From WHSP01 sp040905505 (GTDB lineage: Bacteria; Gemmatimonadota; Gemmatimonadetes; Longimicrobiales; Longimicrobiaceae), in NCBI GenBank assembly GCA_040905505.1, contig JBBDRL010000038.1, positions 62,001 to 126,000 on the forward strand: a stretch of DNA of 64,000 bases, given 5' to 3'. Below the pieces are notes generated by a model. That model was given only the letters and a program-made list of their open reading frames with translations, was not told the DNA's origin and did not search any database. Position 1 is the stretch's first letter, and every line of letters starts with the position of its first letter. A program made the translations under genes and the position numbers. Shown here one piece after another: positions 41,683 to 50,422 of the stretch.

Positions 41683-44181
41683 CTATCGCCTCTGCCCTCC
41701 TCCGCGACGCCCCCCGCCCGCCCCTTGAAAGCTGTACGAGAGGCTGAAATTCAAGCGTCGCCGACTGACCCGTTCCCGACCGGTCTCGACGAAGCCGCGG
41801 GAGCTTCGCTCGATGGACGAGTTGTACATGTCGAGAGGGTCTGTGATGTTGACGTTCAGGGACGCGCGACGGTCGAGGAAGCGATAGCGTAGGCCCAACT
41901 GTGTCATCACCGTCGAGGAGCTGCGCCCCTGCGGCAGATCTCGAGGCGGGTTGTACGTGAGCGAGCCCTGAGCGGTGAGCCCCTGAAAAACCTCCCCGTC
42001 GAGATTGGTGCGCAGAGACCAGCGAGTGGAGCTTGGAGTTATCCGGTCCAGCACGGCGGCGTAGTCCCGGTCGGTGCGCTGACCGTTGAGCGTCACCCGT
42101 GCTCCGAAGCCATGAAAGTCGCGCACGGAGGTGGTAATGGAGACTCCATACGAATTGGTCGAGCCGAGGTTCTCATAGGTCGTCGTCGAGATACCGTCGC
42201 CGTCCACAGTCCTGAGCTGCTCCCATTCGTTGACCGAGCGTCGGAAGAAAGGACTGGTCCGCAGGGATAGCAGTTCGCCGGACCAGCTCGCATTAAGTGT
42301 GAACGAGTGCGTGTACTGCGGCTCGATGGCAGGGTTGCCGATGCGGCGGTTGAGCGGATCACTCGAGGTGTTGATCGGGTTCAGAACGTTCGACGAGGGC
42401 CGGCGGACGCGTTTGGAGTAGGAGAGGCGCAGGCGCTTCCCGCGATCGAACGAGTAATTGAGGTTTGCGCTGGGGAAGAGGCTGAAGTAATCGCGGCCGT
42501 GAGTGCCTCCATCGTCCGGTAGCTCCAGCCAGTTGCCAGCGTGCTCGGCCCGCAGCCCGACCTGGGTTCCGAGCTCACCGAAGTCCCGCGAAAGAGTTAG
42601 ATATCCGCCGTGTACCGTCTGCCGGTGCAGGAATCCGTTCTGCTCCCGGCTGATCGGGTCCGCCGGCGATTCCGGCAGATGCATCTCGCGTAGGCGTGAT
42701 TCGTCGGTCCACCCGAATTCACCCTCGTAGCCGAATTCCAGTTCTGCTTCCTCTCCGAGCTCGCGGGCGAGATCGAAGCCGAGCGCGACTTCCGACTCCG
42801 TTTCCCGATCCTCCTCCCACGTGAGCTCGGTCGCGTAATCGATGGCGCCCAACTCCTCGAGGACGCGGCGCTCCACGCGGCTGTCGTCACCGTCGTTGCC
42901 GCGCTCGAATTCGAATTCGATATTCAGTTCGTTGCCGCGATCCCAGGATTCGCGCTCCCCCTCCGCCTCGCCGCCACCGAACTCGTGCTCCAGTTCGAGG
43001 GCAAAGTCGAACGAGGAGCCCGTACCGTCATCGATGGAAATGCGGTCGTACTCTTCGGTGATGTTCTGGCCGGCATCCATCTCGGTGTACCGCGTGAGCC
43101 GCTCGGCCGCCGACGAATTTCGGTCGAAGCTCAGGTCGGCATCCAGCTCAGTGCTCTCCCCCAGCTCGTAATTTCCGCCGAGATCGAGGTTGCCGGACCA
43201 GCTCGAGCGGTCCGATTGCGCGTCCTGACCGAGGAAGGTGATCGGATCGACCAGAAGGTTCTGTCGGAGCTCCGTCGAGCTACTCTCATCGCTCGAGTGA
43301 CGCAACGACGCCCCGCCATTGAGCGTCAGCGGCCCCCGCTGATAAGTGGCACGCCCTCCGGTGCCGAGCTGCCCTCGTGTGCCGCCATTCACGAAGGTGT
43401 TGCCGCTGATGCCCAGCCCCACGCCTTCCTTTAGGACGATGTTGACGATACCGCCCGCGCCCTCCGCATCATAGCGCGCTGACGGATTCGGCATCACCTC
43501 CACGTTGTCGATGTTCTCCGCCGGGAACTGCTCCAGGAACAGCGTCAGCGACTCGCCGCTCATCGGCGCCTCGCGACCGTTGATATAGATCGCCGGCGAT
43601 TCTCCGTACATCGTCACTTCGCCATCGATATCGACCTCGAGGTCCGGAATCCCCCGCAGGACATCCGTCGCACCGCCCCCGGCCGCTCCCACGATCGCAT
43701 CCGCCGCGTAGATGTCACGGTCCGCAGCGTATACCACCGCAGGCCGATCGACCACTACGTTGACTTCCGTCAACTCGACCGCCGATGGCACCAGCGAGAT
43801 GCTTCCCATATCGACGGAACTCGCCGCTCCAGTGTCGGCCAGCGAAACGCTTTCCACCCTCGGCAGGTAACCGAGCCGCCGGAACGAGACCTCGTACATT
43901 CCGGCTCCAACCGCCGGAATAACGAACCGGCCGCTCCGGCTACTCAGCCCGCTGGCTACTGTGGCGGTGTCCCCCTCTGCCCGCACCAGCACTTCGACGG
44001 AGGCGACGACCTCACCGCTCTGTGAATCGACCAACGATCCCATCAAGGTCGATGAGGCGCGATCCCCGGGTACCTGGGCACTGGCTGTGGTGACCGCCAG
44101 GAGCATGGCGGAGGCGAAGAGCGCGCTGGTCAGCGGCCCGAATCCACCGTTACACGTGCGGTTCGGAACGAAGGCGGCCAT
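41683..44181 (-). CDS. TonB-dependent outer-membrane receptor
   Basis: An 832-aa protein. The signal peptide (ALFASAMLLAVTTASAQ) precedes a carboxypeptidase-regulatory-like domain (about 45-130: STLMGSLVDSQSGEVVASVEVLVRAEGDTATVASGLSSRSGRFVIPAVGAGMYEVSFRRLGYL). A plug domain follows (VDRPAVVYAADRDIYAADAIVG...VLRGIPDLEVDIDGEVTMYGESPAIYINGREA), then a beta-barrel with a terminal NFSLSYSFQGAGGG. The barrel resembles the OMP_b-brl_3 group. The short Gly/Arg-rich C-terminus lacks the usual terminal Phe. No TonB box is obvious. The cargo is unknown. It stands alone, with 155 bp of upstream sequence. Confidence 0.9.
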   Translation of the reverse strand: MAAFVPNRTCNGGFGPLTSALFASAMLLAVTTASAQVPGDRASSTLMGSLVDSQSGEVVASVEVLVRAEGDTATVASGLSSRSGRFVIPAVGAGMYEVSFRRLGYLPRVESVSLADTGAASSVDMGSISLVPSAVELTEVNVVVDRPAVVYAADRDIYAADAIVGAAGGGATDVLRGIPDLEVDIDGEVTMYGESPAIYINGREAPMSGESLTLFLEQFPAENIDNVEVMPNPSARYDAEGAGGIVNIVLKEGVGLGISGNTFVNGGTRGQLGTGGRATYQRGPLTLNGGASLRHSSDESSSTELRQNLLVDPITFLGQDAQSDRSSWSGNLDLGGNYELGESTELDADLSFDRNSSAAERLTRYTEMDAGQNITEEYDRISIDDGTGSSFDFALELEHEFGGGEAEGERESWDRGNELNIEFEFERGNDGDDSRVERRVLEELGAIDYATELTWEEDRETESEVALGFDLARELGEEAELEFGYEGEFGWTDESRLREMHLPESPADPISREQNGFLHRQTVHGGYLTLSRDFGELGTQVGLRAEHAGNWLELPDDGGTHGRDYFSLFPSANLNYSFDRGKRLRLSYSKRVRRPSSNVLNPINTSSDPLNRRIGNPAIEPQYTHSFTLNASWSGELLSLRTSPFFRRSVNEWEQLRTVDGDGISTTTYENLGSTNSYGVSITTSVRDFHGFGARVTLNGQRTDRDYAAVLDRITPSSTRWSLRTNLDGEVFQGLTAQGSLTYNPPRDLPQGRSSSTVMTQLGLRYRFLDRRASLNVNITDPLDMYNSSIERSSRGFVETGRERVSRRRLNFSLSYSFQGAGGGRRGGGQRR

Positions 44182-44336
44182 GCGGAGAATCCTGTTGGAG
44201 CACGAGAGCGGCCGAAGGCAGCGAGGTCCGCCTGCAAAAAAACTTACACATTGGGCAGACAGACCGTTTGGCGATACGCCGTCAGCCGCTTTCCCGAACG
44301 TGCACAGTCGCGCGCCTTGGCGGGGGAGAGGGTGTC

Positions 44337-45161
44337 CTACAGGAGCAGGGGAAGTTGAGCGGGGGCCAGGCGCCGCTTGCGAAGGGTGACGTCGATGGAT
44401 TCGAGCGGCTCCTGCTGCCGCCCGATCTGGAGATCGCCGCCAAAGCCTAGCCGTTCCAGACGTGCTCCGACCACATCCGCCGCCAGCCCGGGGTCGTTGG
44501 CCTGCTCACTGAGATGAGCGAGGACGACCGTCGCGAGTTCGGCGTGTGCGAGATCAGCGACGAGCTCGGCGGCGGCGCGGTTGGAGAGGTGCCCATGGCT
44601 ACCCCCGATCCGTTGCTTGACGGACCATGGATACGCGCACTCACGCAGGAGGAGCTCGTCGTGGTTCGCCTCCAGGACGAGGATGTCACACCCCTCCAGA
44701 GCGTGCCGTACGGCGACGTTGGGGCGACCGAGGTCCGTCGCGACCCCCAGTTTCTCACCCGTCGCTCGCTCGGTGACGGTTACGGCGAAGGGATCGACAG
44801 CATCATGGACGGTGAGGAACGGCTCGACTCGCAGGTCCCCGATCAGAACAGGCTCTGCGCAGGAGTAAGGATGGACGTCTTCGGAGCCGGAAAGGAGTGA
44901 GGCGCAGGCGACCCGGGTCCGCTCTCCGAGGTAGATCGGTGTCCCCCAGCGCCGTGCGAAGATGCCGACGCCCCGCGTGTGGTCCCCATGCTCGTGCGTG
45001 ACCAGGATGGCGTCCACGGAGTCTGCGGGGCGCTCGGCGATTTCCAGGCGCCGCTCGAGATCGCGGCCACTGAACCCAGCGTCGATGAGAAGCCGCGTGG
45101 TCTGCGACTCGACCAGAATGGAATTCCCGGAGCTGCCGCTCCCGAGTACAGTGACGTTCAC
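44337..45161 (-). CDS. Metallo-beta-lactamase-fold hydrolase (WalJ/YycJ type)
   Basis: A 274-aa MBL-fold enzyme. It opens MNVTVLGSGSSGNSILVE (GTG start at 45161) and has IDAGFSGRDLERRL, the metal motif THEHGDHTRG, ATDLG and the C-terminal HLSEQANDP. These are features of the YycJ/WalJ family, which includes putative 5'-to-3' exonuclease-like proteins of cell-wall or DNA metabolism. It is not accompanied by WalRK here. It follows the GlmU-like gene by 21 bp on the same strand, the end of a five-gene cluster. Confidence 0.88.
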   Translation of the reverse strand: MNVTVLGSGSSGNSILVESQTTRLLIDAGFSGRDLERRLEIAERPADSVDAILVTHEHGDHTRGVGIFARRWGTPIYLGERTRVACASLLSGSEDVHPYSCAEPVLIGDLRVEPFLTVHDAVDPFAVTVTERATGEKLGVATDLGRPNVAVRHALEGCDILVLEANHDELLLRECAYPWSVKQRIGGSHGHLSNRAAAELVADLAHAELATVVLAHLSEQANDPGLAADVVGARLERLGFGGDLQIGRQQEPLESIDVTLRKRRLAPAQLPLLL

Positions 45162-45182
45162 GCCGCTACTACCGGAACCCTT

Positions 45183-46418
45183 TCAGTTGGTTCCGGCCGA
45201 TGACCGGCCGCGCTCCCAGGCGCGCGTGAGCTGAGCGCGTACGCCCGGTGACAGAGTGACCTGCCGCCGGCCCATCGCGCGCTCCGCCGTCTCGAGGAAC
45301 TTGTCGAGCTGGTACTCGGCCAGTTCGCTCCCCGTGCCCCAGCTGAACGGCGGAACGTACTTCGGTGGCATCACCGCTCCGTAGAGGTTGCTCCCGGCGC
45401 CGATCACCGTCCCGGTGTTCAGCAGCAGACCGATTCCGGTTTTCACATGATCGCCGATGAGCGACCCCATCTTCATCTCCCCGGTATCCCGTTCCCCATC
45501 GGGTGTCCACACGCGGATGGTGCCATAGTTGTTCTTGAGGTCACTGTTCGTGGTCTCCGCGCCCAGATTGACCCATCGTCCCAGATAGGCATGGCCCATG
45601 TGGCCGTCGTGCTGCTTGTTCGTATAACCGAGGCAGACACTCTCCGCGAGCTCGCCGCGGACCCTGCAGACGGGCCCGATCGACACCGATTCGACCGGTC
45701 CCCCGAGGACGCGGGACCCTACGCCGACGTAGGCGGGGCCTACCAGTCGGGTAAAGGCGCGGACATGCGCGTTCCCATCGATCCAGATCGGCCCGTCGCT
45801 CGCGTCGAACACGGCGCCCGGCTCGACCCGGGCCGTCGGGTCGATGATGATCGGGTGGTCGCCCCATCCATGGACGCCGGCAGGTAAGTCGCGGCTGCGG
45901 AAGTCGGGGAAGAGGGCCCGAATGTCCTTGCTGATCTGATCCGGGTTGCGAGGCAGGAGGTCCCAGACGTTCTCGAGGAGCCGCCCCTTCAGCACCGTGC
46001 CGCCATCGCCGGCCGAATCCTGCGGCTGGAGCACGAACTCCCGGCTGACCCCCGGGCCACCCGCCGCCGCGTACCAGCCGACGACCCGTCCGTCCCGGTC
46101 GGTGAGGGGGCCGGGCGAAAGGGACGGATTTACACCCGTGTCCGGCCAGTCGGGGACGAAGCGTGAAAGGATATACAGGCGGTCGAGGTCGGCGGGAACC
46201 CCGTCCGCGTGCAGGACCGGCGGCGCACCAGGCTCCTCGAACCCCGCGAGGTGATCCGCTGCGAGGTGTCCCGCGCAGCGGCCGCCGAGGATGCGTTCTA
46301 CACGCGCGCGCAACGTCAGCGTGCCGAATAGAAGTTCCCCTACCGGCCGGGTGAGTGCGAACGGCTCCCAACGGCGGGCGGCGGCGTCGTCGAAGACGAT
46401 CAGCGAGAGGTCTTGCAC
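45183..46418 (-). CDS. GlmU-like sugar-nucleotidyltransferase / left-handed beta-helix protein
   Basis: A 411-aa protein. The N-terminal part (SLIVFDDAAARRWEPFALTRPVGELLFGTLTLRARVERIL) is that of the putative sugar nucleotidyltransferases of Bacteroidetes and Gemmatimonadota, where the canonical GxGTRM loop is absent. The C-terminal half has hexapeptide-like left-handed beta-helix repeats (GAVFDASDGPIWIDGNAHVRAFTRLVGPAYVGVGSRV; GSLIGDHVKTGIGLLLNTGTVIGAGSNLYG). GTG start. It follows ManC by 13 bp. It may add or transfer sugar-nucleotide precursors for polysaccharides (inference). Confidence 0.82.
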   Translation of the reverse strand: MQDLSLIVFDDAAARRWEPFALTRPVGELLFGTLTLRARVERILGGRCAGHLAADHLAGFEEPGAPPVLHADGVPADLDRLYILSRFVPDWPDTGVNPSLSPGPLTDRDGRVVGWYAAAGGPGVSREFVLQPQDSAGDGGTVLKGRLLENVWDLLPRNPDQISKDIRALFPDFRSRDLPAGVHGWGDHPIIIDPTARVEPGAVFDASDGPIWIDGNAHVRAFTRLVGPAYVGVGSRVLGGPVESVSIGPVCRVRGELAESVCLGYTNKQHDGHMGHAYLGRWVNLGAETTNSDLKNNYGTIRVWTPDGERDTGEMKMGSLIGDHVKTGIGLLLNTGTVIGAGSNLYGAVMPPKYVPPFSWGTGSELAEYQLDKFLETAERAMGRRQVTLSPGVRAQLTRAWERGRSSAGTN

Positions 46419-46431
46419 GTGCGTGATGCCG

Positions 46432-47508
46432 TCAGGAGGGTCCGCCCAGCGTCCGAAGCTCGTCCGGAAGGGCGTCGAATAGGTCCTTCAGTCGTGGTGC
46501 GTGCTGGCGGTCGGTCACCAAAGTGACGCCACCGGTACGAACGATGACCAGGTCCTCGACGCCGAATGCAACGATTGGACCGTCATCGGCGTACAGGAGC
46601 GAGCCATCCGTCTCCATGGCGAACGCCTCGCCGATGACCGCATTCCCGCGGCTGTCGAGGTCGTGCGTTCGGAAGATCGCTTCCCAGGAGCCGATGTCGT
46701 CCCAGCGAAAGCTGGCGGGGAGGACCCCGACCTGATCCGAGCGCTCGAGGAGTCCCTCGTCGATGGAAAGATTGGGGACGCTGCGGAAGAATTCGTCAGG
46801 GACGCCCGAGGCGAGAAGAGGCAGGGATTCGGCGATTTCCGGCGTATGCGCCCGAAGCTGATCGAGCAGGTCGGCAGCGCGCCAGACGAAGATTCCCGTG
46901 TTCCATAGGTAGCCACCATCCTCCAGGTAGGCGGCGGCCGTCCGGGCATTCGGCTTCTCGACGAAACGCTCGACCTCGAAGGCGCCGGCCTTCGAGCCGT
47001 CCGTGATCGGGCGACCCACACGTATATAGCCGTAGCCGGTCTCGGGACGACTGGGCACCGCGCCGAGGGTGAACAGCCGCCTGGTCGTGGCCGAGAGTTC
47101 AGCCGCGGCCACTAGCTGCGCTCGGAACGCTTCGGGTGGGTCGATGATGTGATCCGCGTGCAGCGACACCATCACGGCGTCGGGATCCTGGCGGTGTATT
47201 TCCGCCGCGGCCCAGGCCAGCGCCGGCGCGGTACCCGCGGCGCGGGGCTCCAGGAGAAAGTTGTCGGACCCGAGCTCCGGAAGTACGCTGCCGATCGGTG
47301 CGGCCAGGCGGCTGCCCGTGAGGATACGGATCCGCTCCCGGGGGATGAGTGGCTCGACCCGTTCGACCGTGTCGCGGATCAGGGGCTGATCGGAGGCGAG
47401 GCGGAGAAGCTGCTTCGGGTGGCCGGGCGTGCTGGCCGGCCAGAACCGCGACCCGACCCCACCGGCCAGGATCACTCCCCAGAGCCGGCCCTCAGGCGAA
47501 GATCTCAT
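46432..47508 (-). CDS. manC: Mannose-1-phosphate guanylyltransferase
   Basis: A 358-aa nucleotidyltransferase. The signature WGVILAGGVGSRFWPASTPGHPKQLLRL is that of GDP-mannose pyrophosphorylases. Also present are LLEPRAAGTAPALAWAA, VSLHADHIIDPPEAF, GAVPSRPETGYGYIRVG, EVERFVEKPNARTAAAYLEDGGYLWNTGIFVW and FRWDDIGSWEAI. The length fits the monofunctional type without a phosphomannose isomerase domain. It makes GDP-mannose for surface polysaccharides. Its first 17 bp overlap the end of the response-regulator gene, showing a shared transcript. Confidence 0.93.
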   Translation of the reverse strand: MRSSPEGRLWGVILAGGVGSRFWPASTPGHPKQLLRLASDQPLIRDTVERVEPLIPRERIRILTGSRLAAPIGSVLPELGSDNFLLEPRAAGTAPALAWAAAEIHRQDPDAVMVSLHADHIIDPPEAFRAQLVAAAELSATTRRLFTLGAVPSRPETGYGYIRVGRPITDGSKAGAFEVERFVEKPNARTAAAYLEDGGYLWNTGIFVWRAADLLDQLRAHTPEIAESLPLLASGVPDEFFRSVPNLSIDEGLLERSDQVGVLPASFRWDDIGSWEAIFRTHDLDSRGNAVIGEAFAMETDGSLLYADDGPIVAFGVEDLVIVRTGGVTLVTDRQHAPRLKDLFDALPDELRTLGGPS

Positions 47509-47905
47509 CGATCCGCGCCAGGAGCTTGCTCGGGCTGAACGGCTTGGTCAGGAAGTCGGCCGCTCCGAGCTCCAGCGCCCGTTCGCGATCGGCGTCCTGA
47601 CCTTTGGCGGTCAGGATGATCACCGGCGTCGCGCGCCGGTGCGGGTAGGTCTTGAGTCGAGCCAGCACGTCGAGCCCACTGATTTCGGGCATCATGATGT
47701 CCAACAGAACAAGGTCGATCGGCTCATCGGTCTCGATTCTATCCAGCGCGGCACGGCCGTCGGCGACCAGCGAGACCTGGTAGGGCGCGCGCTCGAGCTT
47801 GAGCTGGATGATCCGCCCGATGTGCGGCTCGTCGTCGGCAACGAGGATGTGGCGAATCCGCGTTTCAGGCGGTCCGTATCCAGTGTCGGCTTGTGGTTGG
47901 ACCAT
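47492..47905 (-). CDS. Single-domain response regulator
   Basis: A 137-aa CheY-like receiver with a short N-terminal tail. Conserved residues are VADDEPHIG, the phospho-Asp in VLLDIMMPEISGLDVL, TAK in ILTAKGQ and Lys in FLTKPFSPSKL. It has no output domain, so it signals by protein contact. It sits between a Roadblock protein (5 bp after its stop) and ManC (17-bp overlap), on the same strand. Confidence 0.93.
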   Translation of the reverse strand: MVQPQADTGYGPPETRIRHILVADDEPHIGRIIQLKLERAPYQVSLVADGRAALDRIETDEPIDLVLLDIMMPEISGLDVLARLKTYPHRRATPVIILTAKGQDADRERALELGAADFLTKPFSPSKLLARIDEIFA

Positions 47906-47910
47906 GAGAA

Positions 47911-48264
47911 TCAGAGGAGGTCGATGAGCCGCGCTCGCTGGCTCCGCAGGTCGCGGAGAAGCGGCGCGAAGCCGACACCAGCGCGGATCACGATCGCCAG
48001 GAGGAGGTCGCCCGACAGGGCCACCACGATGGTGACGCCTGACTCGTGCTCGAGCGCGGCCGTGACGAAATCGCCCTGGCCCGTGGCCGTTCCCAAGGCC
48101 TGAGAGGCACTCGCGAGTCCCGGGATTCGAGCCGCCACCGTCTCCGCCTCGGTGACGCCCAGACCAACGTGCTGGATGACAAGCCCATCACCGCCGAGAA
48201 GGACGACATGCTCCACGCCTTCATGCTCGCCGAGCCGCTCGAGTGTCGATTGTAACTGCGACAT
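47911..48264 (-). CDS. Roadblock/LC7-domain protein (MglB-like)
   Basis: A 117-aa protein with the Roadblock/LC7 fold pattern: an N-terminal helix (LQSTLERLGEHEGVEHVVLLGGDGLVIQH), then ETVAARIPGLASASQALGTATGQGDFVTAALEHESGVTIVVALSGDLLLAIVI and a C-terminal helix RDLRSQRARLIDLL. MglB relatives regulate the polarity GTPase MglA (known), but no GTPase gene is visible here. I use ATG 48264. It is the first gene of the cluster response regulator-ManC-GlmU-like-WalJ. Confidence 0.85.
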   Translation of the reverse strand: MSQLQSTLERLGEHEGVEHVVLLGGDGLVIQHVGLGVTEAETVAARIPGLASASQALGTATGQGDFVTAALEHESGVTIVVALSGDLLLAIVIRAGVGFAPLLRDLRSQRARLIDLL

Positions 48265-48476
48265 TTTGCGAGGTCCGAGGGTACGATGGGAGGGCACGAG
48301 GCGTGACCGAACGTAGGTCATTCAGGTCGGCGGAAGCTAGATGGCGGGGCGGTCCCCCGTCAAGGCGCCACGGCGCCGCCTTGACTCGATCGCCCGGCGC
48401 CGACTATGGTTAGCCGCCTTGGGAGCCAGCGCCCGCCGCGCCGGCTGCTAAACTCTTGGACGTAGGAGTGTTATTC

Positions 48477-49058
48477 GTGCAATCGACCTCTCGCGCAGCG
48501 CTGCTGGTCGCCCTCATGTCGCTGGCGGCCGCGTGCTCCGATTCGACCGATTTCGTCATCGAACCCGACCTCGTGACCGACACCGTCGAGGTCGCGGCGC
48601 CGCTTCCCCAGAACGCCGCCCTTCCGACCGCGCTCGACGTCACCGGCGACGGTGCCGGGGGTGTCGCGGGCGGACGCTTCCCCGAATTCCAGGATGATGC
48701 CGGACGCTGGGATTTCCTGGTACGCGTGCAGGGCGGCCAGCTCGTTCTGGTGCCCGCCGGTCATGCCGGGATCAACAACTCCCGAGCGGCTCTGACGCCG
48801 CCCATCGAGGGGGAGACTTTCGCGAGCCTGCGCGAGATCCCGGGGCAGTCCACCTTCGTGTCGGACAGCGCGATCGCCATGCATGAGGGAAGCGTGTACG
48901 CCGCTCGCTCGCGGGAGACCTCGACCGCGTTCACCGTCGGCTGCACGCAGTTCGCCAAGTTCGAGCCTCTCGAAGTCGACGTCGCCGCCGGTCGCCTCCG
49001 CATCCAGATCGTCACGAACCAGTTCTGTGGCGACATCCGGCTCGTACCTCTCGAGTAG
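48477..49058 (+). CDS. Lipoprotein of unknown function
   Basis: A 193-aa protein starting at GTG 48477, 8 nt after TAGGAG; a TTG at 48456 is the other candidate but lies upstream of the ribosome site. The signal LLVALMSLAAAC ends in a lipobox with Cys. The mature part is Asp-rich (SDSTDFVIEPDLVTDTVEV), then a beta-rich domain with two cysteines (TVGCTQFAKFEP and TNQFCGDIRLVPLE). I find no known family. It faces away from the Roadblock gene across about 210 bp. Confidence 0.7.
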   Translation: MQSTSRAALLVALMSLAAACSDSTDFVIEPDLVTDTVEVAAPLPQNAALPTALDVTGDGAGGVAGGRFPEFQDDAGRWDFLVRVQGGQLVLVPAGHAGINNSRAALTPPIEGETFASLREIPGQSTFVSDSAIAMHEGSVYAARSRETSTAFTVGCTQFAKFEPLEVDVAAGRLRIQIVTNQFCGDIRLVPLE

Positions 49059-49130
49059 CGTGTACCGCGTGCCCGGTCGGGATCGCGCCGCCGGCGCGGC
49101 GGAATCCGCGCATCGGTCCGAGGTGCGCCG

Positions 49131-50417
49131 ATGCTAGACGTGCGATGGGTGCGGCAGCACCCGGACGAGGCGATCGAGCGGCTCGGTCTCCGCGGCGCGC
49201 CCGAGACGACTGACGGCGCAGTGCGGCGGCTTGTCGAGCTCGACGAGGAACGCCGAACGCTCGTGGCGGAGAGTGACGGTCTGAAGGCGCAGCGCAACTC
49301 CGTCTCCCAGGAAGTAGGCGAGCGGAAGCGCCGCAAGGAGGACGCCGGTGAGCTGATTGTGGAGATGCGCACGGTCGGCGACCGGATCAAGGCGGTCGAC
49401 GCCCGGCTCCGGGAAGTCGAAGCGGAGGTCGAGGACCTGCTCCTGCGGACACCGAACCTGCCCCACGCCAGCGTGCCTCCGGGTGGCGAGGAGGCCAACG
49501 TCGTCGTGCGAGAATGGGGGGAGGAGCGCGAGTTCGACTTCGACCCGCGCCCGCACTGGGAGGTCGGTAGCGAACTGGGTCTTCTGGATCTGCCGACGGG
49601 CGCGAAGGTAGCTGGTAGTGGCTTCCCCGCCTTCATCGGCCCCGGCGCGCGCCTTCAGCGAGCCCTGGTCAACTGGATGCTCGATCTGCATACGGCGGAA
49701 CACGGGTACACCGAGGCCTCGCCACCGTACCTGGTTCTTCAGGACGCGATGCGCGGCACGGGCCAGTACCCGAAGTTCGTCGAGGAGGGGGATGCGTACG
49801 AGGTGGCCGAGGACGGTCTCTATCTCATCCCGACCGCCGAGGTCCCGGTCACGAACTTCCACCGCGAAGAGCTTCTCGAAGGCCAGCGTCTTCCGATCTC
49901 CTACGTGGCGCATTCCCCCTGCTTCCGGCGCGAGGCCGGGGCTGCCGGGAAGGATACGCGTGGGCTGTTGCGGGTTCACCAGTTCGAAAAGGTAGAGCTC
50001 GTTCGCTTCGAGCGGCCGGAAGAATCGGCCGACGCGCTCGAGAGGCTGACGAACCACGCAGAGCGGGTGCTGCAGCTTCTCGGACTGCGGTATCGTGTGG
50101 TCCTCCTGGCCGGTTCGGATCTCGGGTTCGCCTCCACGAAGACGTACGACCTCGAGGTCTGGGCGCCCGGCGTCGGCCGGTGGCTCGAGGTTTCCAGCAG
50201 CTCCAACTTCGGGGACTTCCAGGCCCGCCGGGCGGACATTCGCTTCCGGCGCGCGCCGGGCGAGAAGCCCGAGTTCGTTCACACGCTGAACGCTTCGGGC
50301 ATCGCGCTTCCGCGCACGACCGTAGCCCTGATCGAGAACGGGCAGCAGGCGGATGGTTCGGTCATTGTACCGGAAGTTCTGAGGCCGTACGTGGGGACCG
50401 ATCACTTCAGAGCATAG
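49131..50417 (+). CDS. serS: Seryl-tRNA synthetase
   Basis: A 428-aa class II synthetase. It has an N-terminal coiled-coil tRNA-binding arm (about 35-105), then motif 1 region HGYTEASPPYLVLQDAMRGTGQYPKF, the TAE loop LIPTAEVPVTNFHREELL, motif 2 CFRREAGAAGKDTRGLLRVHQFEKVELV and motif 3 LIENGQQADGSVIVPEVLRPYVG. It charges tRNA-Ser. The kinase gene begins 5 bp after its stop, followed by pcrA, gatC, gatA and gatB, suggesting one operon. Confidence 0.97.
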   Translation: MLDVRWVRQHPDEAIERLGLRGAPETTDGAVRRLVELDEERRTLVAESDGLKAQRNSVSQEVGERKRRKEDAGELIVEMRTVGDRIKAVDARLREVEAEVEDLLLRTPNLPHASVPPGGEEANVVVREWGEEREFDFDPRPHWEVGSELGLLDLPTGAKVAGSGFPAFIGPGARLQRALVNWMLDLHTAEHGYTEASPPYLVLQDAMRGTGQYPKFVEEGDAYEVAEDGLYLIPTAEVPVTNFHREELLEGQRLPISYVAHSPCFRREAGAAGKDTRGLLRVHQFEKVELVRFERPEESADALERLTNHAERVLQLLGLRYRVVLLAGSDLGFASTKTYDLEVWAPGVGRWLEVSSSSNFGDFQARRADIRFRRAPGEKPEFVHTLNASGIALPRTTVALIENGQQADGSVIVPEVLRPYVGTDHFRA

Positions 50418-50422
50418 CGCCG

